From IMG/VR virus record IMGVR_UViG_3300037882_002393, positions 1 through 39,802 of that record: DNA of 39,802 nt, one strand, 5' to 3'. Each line of letters starts with the position of its first letter. Position 1 is the first letter of the stretch. Below, in pieces: positions 1-8,028 of the stretch. Below the pieces are notes generated by a model that was given only the letters and a program-made list of their open reading frames with translations, ran no database searches and was not told the origin of the DNA. Both the position numbers and the translations under genes were made by a program. Source of the stretch: a virus.

Positions 1-1
1 A

Positions 2-109
2 GAACCTAAGGTAGAACCTAAGGTAGAACCTAAGGTAGAACCTAAGGTAGAACCTAAGGTAGAACCTAAGGTAGAACCTAAGGTAGAACCTAAGGTAGAA
101 CCTGAGGCG
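2..109 (+). repeat. 12-bp in-frame tandem repeat (minisatellite)
   Basis: Eight perfect copies of the 12-mer GAACCTAAGGTA occupy 2-97, followed by a degenerate ninth copy at 98-109; the array may continue left of the window. The unit is a multiple of three and encodes Glu-Pro-Lys-Val, so gain or loss of units changes protein length without breaking the frame. Copies are identical at the DNA level, which points to recent expansion rather than old conserved protein repeats. The array could also explain why a sequence assembly stops here. Confidence 0.95.
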
Positions 110-658
110 GAAATAGATCAGAAGATACAGAAAATCAATAGGGAAATACTAGCGGATATTCTTCCGACAGAACCTAAGGCAGAAATGGGTCAGAATATAC
201 AGATACCTTTTAAGGCTGAACATAAAAAAGATGATGGTACTACTTTTATAAAATGGGAAAAGAAGCCCGTTAGTATTTTTGGTACCATCGATGAAAAAGA
301 ATATGAAAAGCTATTACTAACGTCAGAACCTTTGGTTTCTGAATTAGTTGACTTTACTGGATATGTGACGACATTCAATGAACTTACCGACAATGCGATA
401 TTAAAAAGCAGTCCCTTATACGAAAAGAGGTCAGCATATATCTTAGCACATACTGACGAAAATATCTTTAAGTTTGCTTTAAGAGAGAATATGGTTCCAG
501 ATGAAAAGATAAAAGAGTTTGAAGCAAAAATAGAAAAAAGAGAAATGAAGTTATTGACCCTTTATGCTTATCTAAAGATAAAGGACTTCCCTAAACTATT
601 AATGTATTTCCACAAAATTAGTCAAATACACAAAGAAACTGATAATATTGAAGTATAG
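2..658 (+). CDS. EPKV-repeat protein, 5' end outside window
   Basis: The frame is open from the left edge to the TAG at 656-658, so the Met at 185 is probably internal and the true start lies outside the window. The visible N-terminal part is eight exact tandem copies of the tetrapeptide EPKV, a ninth degenerate copy, a short linker, then another EPKA at 170-181. The remaining 158 or so residues are charged, lysine- and glutamate-rich and probably largely helical, with no motif I recognise. It sits 8 bases upstream of the DUF2800 gene on the same strand, so it probably belongs to the replication/recombination operon. A proline-lysine-glutamate repeat is likely a flexible extended linker between an unseen N-terminal domain and this C-terminal domain. 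Function unknown; coding status is well supported by the long open frame in register with the repeat. Confidence 0.75.
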   Translation, partial: EPKVEPKVEPKVEPKVEPKVEPKVEPKVEPKVEPEAEIDQKIQKINREILADILPTEPKAEMGQNIQIPFKAEHKKDDGTTFIKWEKKPVSIFGTIDEKEYEKLLLTSEPLVSELVDFTGYVTTFNELTDNAILKSSPLYEKRSAYILAHTDENIFKFALRENMVPDEKIKEFEAKIEKREMKLLTLYAYLKIKDFPKLLMYFHKISQIHKETDNIEV

Positions 659-666
659 GTGTTGTT

Positions 667-1917
667 TTGAAACAAGTGAAGGTAGATAAAATAAAGCTAA
701 GTCCAAGTGGAGCAGACGCTTGGACAAAGTGTACTATGTCACCGTATGTAGAAGAAGTTAATACTATTAAAGACTTTGGAAATAAAAATTATACGATAGA
801 GGGTACTATACTACATAAAATATTGGAAAATTTTTATAAAAATAATGTTCCATTGCCAAAAATAGGAGACGTAATAGACGGGTTGGAATTAAACGATGAG
901 CATATAGAATCCCTTTTGATTTGCATAAACACCGTTAGCGACTATACCGAAGACGATGATGTTTTAGAATCAGAAGTACAAGGGGTTTTAGATATGGGGT
1001 CGGATTTCGATGACCTATTAAAAGCCCCTATAAGAGGTACTGTAGATTTAAGGGTAAGAAGACCTGATGAAACTATTATAATAGACTTTAAGTTTGGGGT
1101 TGGTAAAGAGGTTAATGCTGAATGGAATCTACAAGGTATATGTTATGCCCTAATGGCGACCAAAGACATAGACGACTTTGATAATACACATGAAATTACA
1201 ATCTTAATTATTCAACCTAGATTGTACAGTGGATCAAACATATCGTCATGGACAGTACCTCTTAAGGATTTAAGGGTTTTAGGGATGCCTTTAATATCTT
1301 CAAAACTGCATGAGATTAAACATAATCCCCAATATATCATAGGTTCTCATTGTCAATTTAAAAAATGTTTACCTATATGTTCTGCCTTTTATAAACAATT
1401 TGATGATCTTTTAGACTATGGAGGAAATATGGCACAAATAATCGATGTTTTGGATAACGAAGAATTATTTTCTATGTATAAAAATGCGAGTTTATTTAGA
1501 AAGTTTTTTGATAGTATTGAAGAATTACTTATTGGATACATAAGAAATAACGAAGATAAAGAATTAAAACTAAAAAACGGAATGGCTATCTATTTGACAG
1601 AAGGTAGGCAAGGTAAACGGTTTTTTGATCCTTTGAGTACAGATAAGATAAAAGAAAAATTATTAGAATCTGGTTTTCAAGAAGAAGAAATATTGACAAG
1701 TCCAGAATTAAGGACTATAACTGAACTAGAAAAAAAATATAACAAAAAATTCTCGAAAGGAAGATTTATGATAGACCTAAGGGAATACATAAGTCAAAGT
1801 GAAGGCGGCTTGTATATCGTCGATACTTCAAGTAAAAAACCAAATGCTTTGACGAATGTTAATAATTCAGACACGTCTTTTATCCCAAAAGATTTTGACG
1901 CAGATGAATTTTTGTAA
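667..1917 (+). CDS. DUF2800 family protein, PD-(D/E)XK nuclease-like
   Basis: A 416-residue protein starting at TTG (667) behind AGGTG. The N-terminus reads LSPSGADAWTKC, the usual opening of DUF2800 proteins. The core has the nuclease pattern of the Cas4/AddB-like PD-(D/E)XK fold: Asp127 in GTVDLRV, then Asp140-x-Lys142 in IIIDFKFG, followed by a Q-x3-Y helix (NLQGICYAL). Cys22 plus Cys229, Cys234 and Cys238 could ligate an iron-sulfur cluster as in Cas4/AddB nucleases; that part is inference. In phages this family travels with DUF2815, a family A polymerase and an SNF2 helicase, exactly as here, so a role in DNA recombination or replication-end processing is likely. It is followed by an untranslated 152-base gap carrying a TnpB-type right-end repeat. 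Confidence 0.85.
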   Translation: MKQVKVDKIKLSPSGADAWTKCTMSPYVEEVNTIKDFGNKNYTIEGTILHKILENFYKNNVPLPKIGDVIDGLELNDEHIESLLICINTVSDYTEDDDVLESEVQGVLDMGSDFDDLLKAPIRGTVDLRVRRPDETIIIDFKFGVGKEVNAEWNLQGICYALMATKDIDDFDNTHEITILIIQPRLYSGSNISSWTVPLKDLRVLGMPLISSKLHEIKHNPQYIIGSHCQFKKCLPICSAFYKQFDDLLDYGGNMAQIIDVLDNEELFSMYKNASLFRKFFDSIEELLIGYIRNNEDKELKLKNGMAIYLTEGRQGKRFFDPLSTDKIKEKLLESGFQEEEILTSPELRTITELEKKYNKKFSKGRFMIDLREYISQSEGGLYIVDTSSKKPNALTNVNNSDTSFIPKDFDADEFL

Positions 1918-1982
1918 TAAATATTCTTTACCTTAAACTATGAAATTAGGAGGTCGGCATGGAAATTGCTTAGATAAGAACA

Positions 1983-2020
1983 GTTATACTTTAAAAACTA
2001 AGTTTATTAATAAAGATAAC
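1983..2020 (+). other. imperfect hairpin in the 1918-2069 gap
   Basis: GTTAT-A-CTTTA at 1983-1993 pairs with TAAAGATAAC at 2011-2020, giving a ten-base-pair stem with one bulged A and an AT-rich loop. It lies just upstream of the right-end-like repeat at 2027-2052. A hairpin with a bulge is what a left end of an IS200/IS605-type element looks like, so the two together may mark a short element without a transposase gene. With so little information this could also be chance structure in AT-rich DNA. Confidence 0.35.
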
Positions 2021-2026
2021 TTATCG

Positions 2027-2052
2027 CCACCTTTAGGTGATGGGTAGCTCAC
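2027..2052 (+). mobile_element. orphan IS200/IS605-type right-end copy
   Basis: These 26 bases are identical to the reverse complement of 39677-39702, the right end directly downstream of the tnpB fragment at the other edge of the window. The core CACCTTTAGGTG with flanking GGGTAG and a terminal TCAC is the pattern of right ends of TnpB-carrying IS200/IS605 elements. No transposase or TnpB reading frame is present on this side. The upstream arm lacks the GAAGCCC portion that lengthens the stem in the right-hand copy, so this hairpin is weaker (four base pairs, a mismatch, then about three more). Upstream sequences of the two copies do not resemble each other. Best explained as a deletion remnant or a tiny non-autonomous element between the DUF2800 and DUF2815 genes. 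Confidence 0.75.
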
Positions 2053-2075
2053 TCACTCAATGAAAGGACATGATT

Positions 2076-3209
2076 ATGAGTAAAAAATTTGATTTTAATA
2101 TGAAGGTTTCTACAGGAACAAAAAATAATATAATTTTTAAAATAGGGGATAAAGACCCAACAACGGGAGAGTTTGTTAATAGTAAACCATTTGTTTCTAA
2201 CCCTCTAATTGTGACGCAATGGTTCTTAACAGATTTGATTAGAGATTTTAGAGGTCAAAAATTCAGGAGTGATAAACACAATTTTTTTAAAACTCTAAGC
2301 CCAACATCAGATTCAAAATCTGATAGTAAAACCATAGACCAAAGTGTTTGTGCCTATAATAAAAACCCTAATAGGCTTGAACCCCCCATCTATGCTTTTT
2401 ACAAAAATTTAAAGAAACAAGTTATAGAATATCTATATGAAAATCAAGAAAAATTTACAAAAGATAAGGATTTGCAAACATTTGCTTTATTTTTCAAAGG
2501 GGCTAAAACGGCTACAGATAAGTTAAAAAATATTGAAGAAGACCCAAAGGGGAGCTACGATAGAGTTGTACTGTTACCCCCAAATCACAAAGATATGTTT
2601 TTCAACATAGACTTAGATAAAGCAAAAGGTTTAGAACAAAAATATGCTGGGGCTGGCGGGTTCACGTCTGTATTCGATAAATTTCAGGACGTAGAAAACG
2701 CCGTTTTGGTAGAATTTCAGATATATACTGATATTCTCAAATCAGACCCTCGATTGGAGACTTTTGATAAACAACTATCGGACGTAAAAATCTATGACGT
2801 ATCAAATCATGGTGTCGAGTTCGTTAAAAAGACAGTCGCACACCCTAATGGTGCTAAAGGCATAATCGGTGATCAAAAACCTATGGATTTTGACCAAATT
2901 CAAGGGCTTTATAATGGTATGCCGATTGCCGTCACTCACGTACCGTACATTATATTGATGAAAACCGCACAAGGGGATATAAATCTTATCATTAAACCTA
3001 GAATTGTAGAAATATTTATTTTAAGTTTTGATAAAGAACGTTTTCCTGAAATCAAAAAGACTTCATCTCAATCAGCTAGAGAGTCTGATACAAGTTACGT
3101 TGAAGATGAGATAGACCCATATGAGGGACTAGTATTGCCACAATCTGTTGTTGCCCCTACGGCTGACAATTTAGAAGCAAGTACTCAAAGTGAAGATGAC
3201 TCGTTCTAG
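2076..3209 (+). CDS. DUF2815 family protein, ssDNA-binding-like
   Basis: A 377-residue protein. I chose ATG 2076 over the in-frame ATG at 2070 because the AAAGGA at 2063-2068 is seven bases from 2076 but only one from 2070. Family recognition rests on the N-terminal FVNSKPFVSNPLIVTQW-type segment, the length and above all the position between DUF2800 and family A polymerase genes, where DUF2815 proteins are normally found; these are generally considered single-strand-binding-like. A segment around MPIAVTHVPYIILMKTAQG is well structured, and the C-terminus is acidic and disordered-looking (ending EDDSF), a tail type typical of phage single-strand-binding proteins that recruit partners. The exact biochemical role is inference. 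The tail overlaps the next small gene. Confidence 0.7.
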   Translation: MSKKFDFNMKVSTGTKNNIIFKIGDKDPTTGEFVNSKPFVSNPLIVTQWFLTDLIRDFRGQKFRSDKHNFFKTLSPTSDSKSDSKTIDQSVCAYNKNPNRLEPPIYAFYKNLKKQVIEYLYENQEKFTKDKDLQTFALFFKGAKTATDKLKNIEEDPKGSYDRVVLLPPNHKDMFFNIDLDKAKGLEQKYAGAGGFTSVFDKFQDVENAVLVEFQIYTDILKSDPRLETFDKQLSDVKIYDVSNHGVEFVKKTVAHPNGAKGIIGDQKPMDFDQIQGLYNGMPIAVTHVPYIILMKTAQGDINLIIKPRIVEIFILSFDKERFPEIKKTSSQSARESDTSYVEDEIDPYEGLVLPQSVVAPTADNLEASTQSEDDSF

Positions 3210-3378
3210 TATAGACGAACTCATAGAAAAGTTAAGCATTGCTAAAGAAGAAATGTCTTTAGCAACTGCAAAAGTCAACGAAATAATACATACTTTAAAA
3301 ATTTTAGGATTGAGCAAAGAAGAAATCAATGTCAAACTTACATTACAAAACAAAAGTAGAGCCGTTAAAAAGAATTGA
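3196..3378 (+). CDS. small coiled-coil protein, unknown
   Basis: A 60-residue frame from ATG 3196 (a GTG at 3190 would add two residues). It overlaps the end of the DUF2815 gene by 14 bases and the start of the polymerase gene by 50. The polymerase needs its start at 3329 because its exonuclease Asp is only at residue 23, so both overlapping frames could be used. The sequence alternates hydrophobic residues in a heptad-like way (IDELIEKL...MSLATAKVNEIIHTL) and ends in a basic tail, as a small helical adaptor or dimeric coiled coil would. The Shine-Dalgarno match is weak. No known family; gene status is moderately supported by its filling the gap between two real genes. Confidence 0.5.
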   Translation: MTRSSIDELIEKLSIAKEEMSLATAKVNEIIHTLKILGLSKEEINVKLTLQNKSRAVKKN

Positions 3379-5971
3379 TAATGTATTCTTAATAGATTTT
3401 GAAACAAGATCGGATGTTAATCTAAAAAAAACGAATTCCTATGTTTACGCCGAAGGTAAAGAGACTGATGTTCTATGTTTAGTTATAAAACAAAAGGATA
3501 AAATTTTTAAATGGTCTCCACATCATATATGTGATGAATTTAATTATTGCCCCAACAACATCTCACACAAAGAATTAAAAGAAATAACTGATAATCCATA
3601 CAATGTTTTCTTTGCACATAATGCGACGTTTGAAAGAGACATATTTGAAAAGGTTATGACCCGATATGGGTACAGATGCCCGAATATAAATCAGTTTAGA
3701 TGCACGCAAGCATTAGCTGCTTCGAGAGCTTTACCGAGAGTATCGTTGGCAGAGGTTGCAAAATTTATGTCATTGCCAATTCAAAAGAACGACTTAGGTG
3801 GAAATCTCATAAAGTTACTCTCAATCCCTAATGTTGATAAAATACCCTTCATAAATAAGAAAACGGGGCTTGCAATACCAAAAAAGAGGTTAATAGGGTC
3901 TAGCTTAAAAAAATATAATGCTAATTTATTATTAGAAAAATGGAGACGAGGTCGGGTTTCTGGAGTCATAAATTTTAAAACTCAAAATCTTTTTGTTGCC
4001 CTAGATAGTGTTTCTGAAAATTTCAATGTAGATATTGTATGCGATTATCTTTTAAAAGGGGACTATAGGTTAAAAGATTTCATAATTGAAAAGTATAGCT
4101 TATCATTACAAGAATATTTGTTTAATTTCAATGATCCTGAAAAAGAAATTCTTAAACAGTATGAAGAATTTTATGAAGGACTAGAAGAATTAGCGATTGA
4201 CCTATCTACGAAAACGATCATGAATGGCGAAGATTTTCTTATTAATAGAAGTGGGTTTTTGTCCCACAGATTATCTTTGAAGCAAATGATTGATTATTGC
4301 ATACAGGACGTTTTAGTTTTAGAAAACATATTAAAAAAGATGCCATACTTAGATGAATACTCACAACGTATCCATAACTTATATATGGATATGAACGCAA
4401 GGGGTATGAAAGTCGATGTAGCAATGGTTGACGGTATTTTATCTATAAAAGAGCCTATTGTGGAATCTATATCCGAAGAGTTAGCTCACCTTACAGAAAA
4501 TAAGATAGAAAAACCGACACAAAAACAACGATTATTAAATTATGCTAAGTCTCGGTTTAACGTCACTTTAGAAAATGTTACAAATACATATTTAAAAGAA
4601 TTTATGGATGCAAATACTTTTGCTGATGAAACCCTATTACAAATTATGGATTTAGTTTTAGAGGGAGGAGGAAACTCGTCTCTCGCAAAAGTGGATGCGT
4701 GTAAAAATCTAACATCGTCTAAAGGGAGGGTTAATAATTATCTTAAGTGGCATGGTGCTGCTACTGGTAGGGCTGGAGGTTCTGGTTTCCAACCCCAGAA
4801 TTTACCAAGAGGCATGGCTCATCCTATACCTGAAATTGATAATATTTTAAAAGGTATGGGTGCGGGTCATGGAGATAGGGAAAACGCCCGTCAAGTCTTA
4901 ACGGACGCATTATGTAAAAGCCTAGCATATAACGCAGAAGGTTTTAATGATATATTGTTTGATTGCAACGGTAAAAAAATAGCAATTTTGAAATCTTTAC
5001 TTAGGAGTATTATCATCCCTGATAATGGGAAAGTTTTTGTTATTGCGGACTTAGCGTCAATAGAGGCGGTTCTTATAAATTGGATGGCGGGGCAAGAAAA
5101 TGTCGTACAGGCTTTCAGGGAGAAAAAAGATGTCTATTGTATGTTCGCTAGTCAAATATATAACAGACCTATCGTTAAAGCAACGCATCCACTAGAAAGA
5201 AAAGTAGGAAAGGAAGGGGTTTTGGGTTGTGGGTATAGTATGGGTGCTAGAACCTTTTACGGGCGTTTAATTGGACAAGGTTTGAGATTTACTGCTGAGA
5301 ATTGTCTGAACGATATTCCAGAAGAACATTACAATCAAATTCTATATAAAATAGAAAATATGCCCGAATGGTTTATTGATTCTAAGACCAATCAAATAGA
5401 AGATTTACATACAATGGTATATGCAAAATTTGTCGTTGATAAGTACCGTCAAGCCCACCCGAAAATTGTAGAGTTGTGGTCTAATTTAGATAACGCATTT
5501 AAAGTCGCAGTTGGTGGTCGTCGAACATTTATACCTATTCACGGCAACGTTGGGTTAGAGTTTGGATATTGTAAAAACACAAAAACAGTTTATATTTCGC
5601 TACCTAGCAAACGAAAAATATGGTATCCTAATACATATATAGGTTCGGATGGAACGGCGTATAGAAGCAAATACTATCAAGGTAAAATGGTGAAAGATAA
5701 AATATATGGGGGTAAACTCGCTGAAAATATTTGTCAAGCGATGGCTACAGACATCGCTCATGAATGGGGTATAAAAGTTGTAGAACAGCATGAAAATACT
5801 GATTTTATACTACAGATACATGATGAAAATATATGGAGCTTCCCACTTGCTACAGAAAACAAATTAGAAATAGTTGTTCAAGCATTGCAAGAGCTAGGTG
5901 AGTGGACAAAAACTATACCATTAAGTTGTTCCGCTTTCGAAGCAATTAGATTTATGAAGGACGCAGGATGA
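3329..5971 (+). CDS. family A DNA polymerase with 3'-5' exonuclease
   Basis: An 880-residue phage replicative polymerase. The exonuclease domain shows Exo I DFET (Asp23, Glu25), Exo II in FFAHNATFERDIF, and Exo III in YCIQDVLVLENIL, so proofreading looks intact. The polymerase domain has the R..Y..HGAATGR and PQNLPRG segment, motif A (IADLASIEAVLINW), motif B (RKVGKEGVLGCGYSMGARTFYG region, with Arg and Lys of the O helix) and motif C (QIHDE). Motif A reads DLASIE where E. coli Pol I has DYSQIE. There is no 5'-3' exonuclease domain at the N-terminus, as usual for phage enzymes of this size. Its stop overlaps the helicase start as ATGA, implying translational coupling. This polymerase type accompanies DUF2800/DUF2815 in phages and prophages. 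Confidence 0.95.
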   Translation: MSNLHYKTKVEPLKRIDNVFLIDFETRSDVNLKKTNSYVYAEGKETDVLCLVIKQKDKIFKWSPHHICDEFNYCPNNISHKELKEITDNPYNVFFAHNATFERDIFEKVMTRYGYRCPNINQFRCTQALAASRALPRVSLAEVAKFMSLPIQKNDLGGNLIKLLSIPNVDKIPFINKKTGLAIPKKRLIGSSLKKYNANLLLEKWRRGRVSGVINFKTQNLFVALDSVSENFNVDIVCDYLLKGDYRLKDFIIEKYSLSLQEYLFNFNDPEKEILKQYEEFYEGLEELAIDLSTKTIMNGEDFLINRSGFLSHRLSLKQMIDYCIQDVLVLENILKKMPYLDEYSQRIHNLYMDMNARGMKVDVAMVDGILSIKEPIVESISEELAHLTENKIEKPTQKQRLLNYAKSRFNVTLENVTNTYLKEFMDANTFADETLLQIMDLVLEGGGNSSLAKVDACKNLTSSKGRVNNYLKWHGAATGRAGGSGFQPQNLPRGMAHPIPEIDNILKGMGAGHGDRENARQVLTDALCKSLAYNAEGFNDILFDCNGKKIAILKSLLRSIIIPDNGKVFVIADLASIEAVLINWMAGQENVVQAFREKKDVYCMFASQIYNRPIVKATHPLERKVGKEGVLGCGYSMGARTFYGRLIGQGLRFTAENCLNDIPEEHYNQILYKIENMPEWFIDSKTNQIEDLHTMVYAKFVVDKYRQAHPKIVELWSNLDNAFKVAVGGRRTFIPIHGNVGLEFGYCKNTKTVYISLPSKRKIWYPNTYIGSDGTAYRSKYYQGKMVKDKIYGGKLAENICQAMATDIAHEWGIKVVEQHENTDFILQIHDENIWSFPLATENKLEIVVQALQELGEWTKTIPLSCSAFEAIRFMKDAG

Positions 5972-7509
5972 TAACGAAAAGAGAACACCAACAAAAAGAA
6001 TTTGACGGACATAAAGACTCTAAATTAAGGGCTTTATTTTGGTATATGCGGGCTGGTAAAACAAAAGCAGCTATTGATTGGCTGCAACACAATTATACAC
6101 AAAATAGAATAAAGTGGGCTGTTGTTTTAGCACCAAATGGGGTGCATGAAAATTGGGTAGTTCAAGAATTGCCTAAGCACATGACAGTACCATATACTGC
6201 TATAGCGTTCCATAATGACTTAAAGAAACACCAATGGTTTAATATTAAGATTAATCGAGAACTATTAGATGGTAAAGACGATTTAAAGATATTTTGTATC
6301 CCAAAATCAGCACTTTCTTCCCCTTTTTCTAAGCGTCGTGTAGATGGTACGCGGGACGATAGTCTGATATATAGTGTTATAAAAGAATTAATAAAGATAT
6401 ATGACAAATCAAAATCTACAAAAACAGGTGCGTTGATCGTAGACGAAAGTCATAATTTTGGAGAGGTGAAAGCACTAACCGCTTTAAATGCTGCAAAGAT
6501 GTCTGAATGGATGGAATATAAAATGATCTTATCTGGAACTCCTATACATGAGGGTTTATATAAGGCATACTTACAATTCAAAATTTTAAGCCCCGACATA
6601 TTAGGGGCAAAAACATACGAAAGTTTTAAAGAAAAATTTGTTATAGAAGAAATGGTAGGAAAATCACGATTAGATAAGGTGACACAACAAGTTAAACGCA
6701 TAGTTCACCCTAAGATAGTAGGATACAAAAATGAGAGTGTTTTGCATGATTTGGTATCTCCGTATACGTCAGTTGTTACCCGACAAGACATAGGTTTATG
6801 TGAACGTGAATGTATTTATAGAAAAGGTAGGATGTCGACTGTAACACTTGCTTTTTATAACAAATTAGTAAAAGATAAAATGCTAGAAGGTATTTATTTA
6901 GACAATGAAGTTATAAATCAAAAATTATCACAAATATCATCGGGATTTATATATATCGATACGCTGGGAGGTAGAAAAACACACGTTATAGAAAAGCCAA
7001 AAGATAATATAAGATTTCAAATGCTCGAAAATGATATTGATAAAGAGCAAAAGACAATTGTATGGGTATTATACCAATATGAGGTTGAAGCAGTAACAAA
7101 ATATATAAATGAAGTTCTTGAAATAGAAGCAATATCATTTACTGGATCAAACGAAGAACGGTTGAAGAAAAAAAATCGTTTTCTTAATGTTAAATCATGC
7201 AAAGTTTTAGTTTCGCAGCCCAAAAGGTTACAGGAGGGACATGACCTTTCAAAAGCGGATACTATGATATGGTTCAACGCACCCACTTATCCGTTAGCAA
7301 GTTTCACGACATATGACCAAGCAAATGAACGGTTGAGCGATATTAGTTCCAAAACTGTAACTATCATACATTTCCAAGTAGAAGAAGCAGAAGATGAAGC
7401 TAAGTTCCTACTCATCCAAAATAAACAGGAAGCAAGTGTTGAAAATATCCAAGCAATAAAAACAAAAGCTATAAAAGGTAATTTGTTAGGTACTCCCAAC
7501 GATTTTTGA
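5968..7509 (+). CDS. SNF2/DEAD-like superfamily 2 helicase
   Basis: A 513-residue ATPase. Walker A is MRAGKT (residues 27-32), motif II is DESH (159-162, in ALIVDESHNFGE), motif III is ILSGTPIHEG, and the C-terminal RecA-like lobe holds a VLVSQPKRLQEGHDL segment with motif V/VI features around NAP and ANERLSD. The layout matches the compact SNF2-type helicases of phage replication modules. It probably remodels or unwinds DNA at replication or recombination intermediates together with the polymerase just upstream, whose stop codon it overlaps by four bases. The second Arg of the usual motif VI QxxGRxxR is not obvious: the equivalent is QANERLSD. The 3' end overlaps the oppositely oriented VRR-NUC gene by 24 bases, the meeting point of the two transcription blocks. 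Confidence 0.9.
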   Translation: MITKREHQQKEFDGHKDSKLRALFWYMRAGKTKAAIDWLQHNYTQNRIKWAVVLAPNGVHENWVVQELPKHMTVPYTAIAFHNDLKKHQWFNIKINRELLDGKDDLKIFCIPKSALSSPFSKRRVDGTRDDSLIYSVIKELIKIYDKSKSTKTGALIVDESHNFGEVKALTALNAAKMSEWMEYKMILSGTPIHEGLYKAYLQFKILSPDILGAKTYESFKEKFVIEEMVGKSRLDKVTQQVKRIVHPKIVGYKNESVLHDLVSPYTSVVTRQDIGLCERECIYRKGRMSTVTLAFYNKLVKDKMLEGIYLDNEVINQKLSQISSGFIYIDTLGGRKTHVIEKPKDNIRFQMLENDIDKEQKTIVWVLYQYEVEAVTKYINEVLEIEAISFTGSNEERLKKKNRFLNVKSCKVLVSQPKRLQEGHDLSKADTMIWFNAPTYPLASFTTYDQANERLSDISSKTVTIIHFQVEEAEDEAKFLLIQNKQEASVENIQAIKTKAIKGNLLGTPNDF

Positions 7510-7974
7510 GTGGTTATACTCCTGATTTAATAGGTTTATTAAGTCAGACATCTTCCATTGGCGTGGTAGCTTCCATTTAGCATAGTCGTTCAGGAGTACG
7601 CCCCATTTCAACGTTTTGAGAACGGATAGCTCATAAAACGGTATGACGAATATCTCTTTATCCCGTGCATTACCCACCAACAGGAAAATGAAGCATTTAG
7701 TTCCAGCATTATGCCAAGTGGTTAATTTTTCTATTTGGCTATCCCTAAAATCAATTCTAGGTTTAGCATTCAAGCTAACGTAATCGCTTGCTTTACCCTC
7801 GACCATAAAGAGCTTACCCTCAAGACACATTATTAAATCAGGCATGCCGCTACCAACGGAATTCTCTATCCGTTCAAAAACACATATATACTCATTATCT
7901 TTATTTAAAGATAACCAATTTTTGTATTTTGTGCGTAAATTCGTCCATAGTGTTGTTTCTCTTTTTTTTGGCAT
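7486..7974 (-). CDS. VRR-NUC domain nuclease
   Basis: A 162-residue protein from ATG 7974, chosen over an upstream ATG at 7995 because a GAAGGG ribosome site lies seven to eight bases before 7974. The VRR-NUC type of PD-(D/E)XK site is visible: Glu35 in FERIEN, Pro45-Asp46 in GSGMPDLI, and Glu59-x-Lys61 in FMVEGK, followed by a Q in the DSQIEKL helix. Such phage proteins act as structure-specific (Holliday-junction-like) nucleases or help at replication forks. In related modules VRR-NUC is cotranscribed with polymerase and SNF2 helicase; here it lies on the opposite strand, tail to tail with the helicase, and is the last gene of the minus block. The reduced length is normal for the phage stand-alone form. 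Confidence 0.9.
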   Translation of the reverse strand: MPKKRETTLWTNLRTKYKNWLSLNKDNEYICVFERIENSVGSGMPDLIMCLEGKLFMVEGKASDYVSLNAKPRIDFRDSQIEKLTTWHNAGTKCFIFLLVGNARDKEIFVIPFYELSVLKTLKWGVLLNDYAKWKLPRQWKMSDLINLLNQEYNHSKIVGST

Positions 7975-7999
7975 AAGGTATCCCTTCAAAAACAAAACT

Positions 8000-8028
8000 A
8001 CTATAGCACATATTTTATTTAATATAAA
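8000..8028 (-). promoter_or_regulatory. weak candidate promoter for the VRR-NUC gene
   Basis: On the minus strand TTTATA (8023-8028), a 17-base spacer and TATAGT (8000-8005) precede the VRR-NUC start by about 25 bases. Only the -10 is good and the region is very AT-rich, so chance is a real possibility. If real, it would give the nuclease its own expression apart from the late transcript. Confidence 0.25.

Noticed and set aside
2-109. Repeat array as CRISPR
   Set aside because: Units are contiguous 12-mers without spacers and stay in frame with a coding region.
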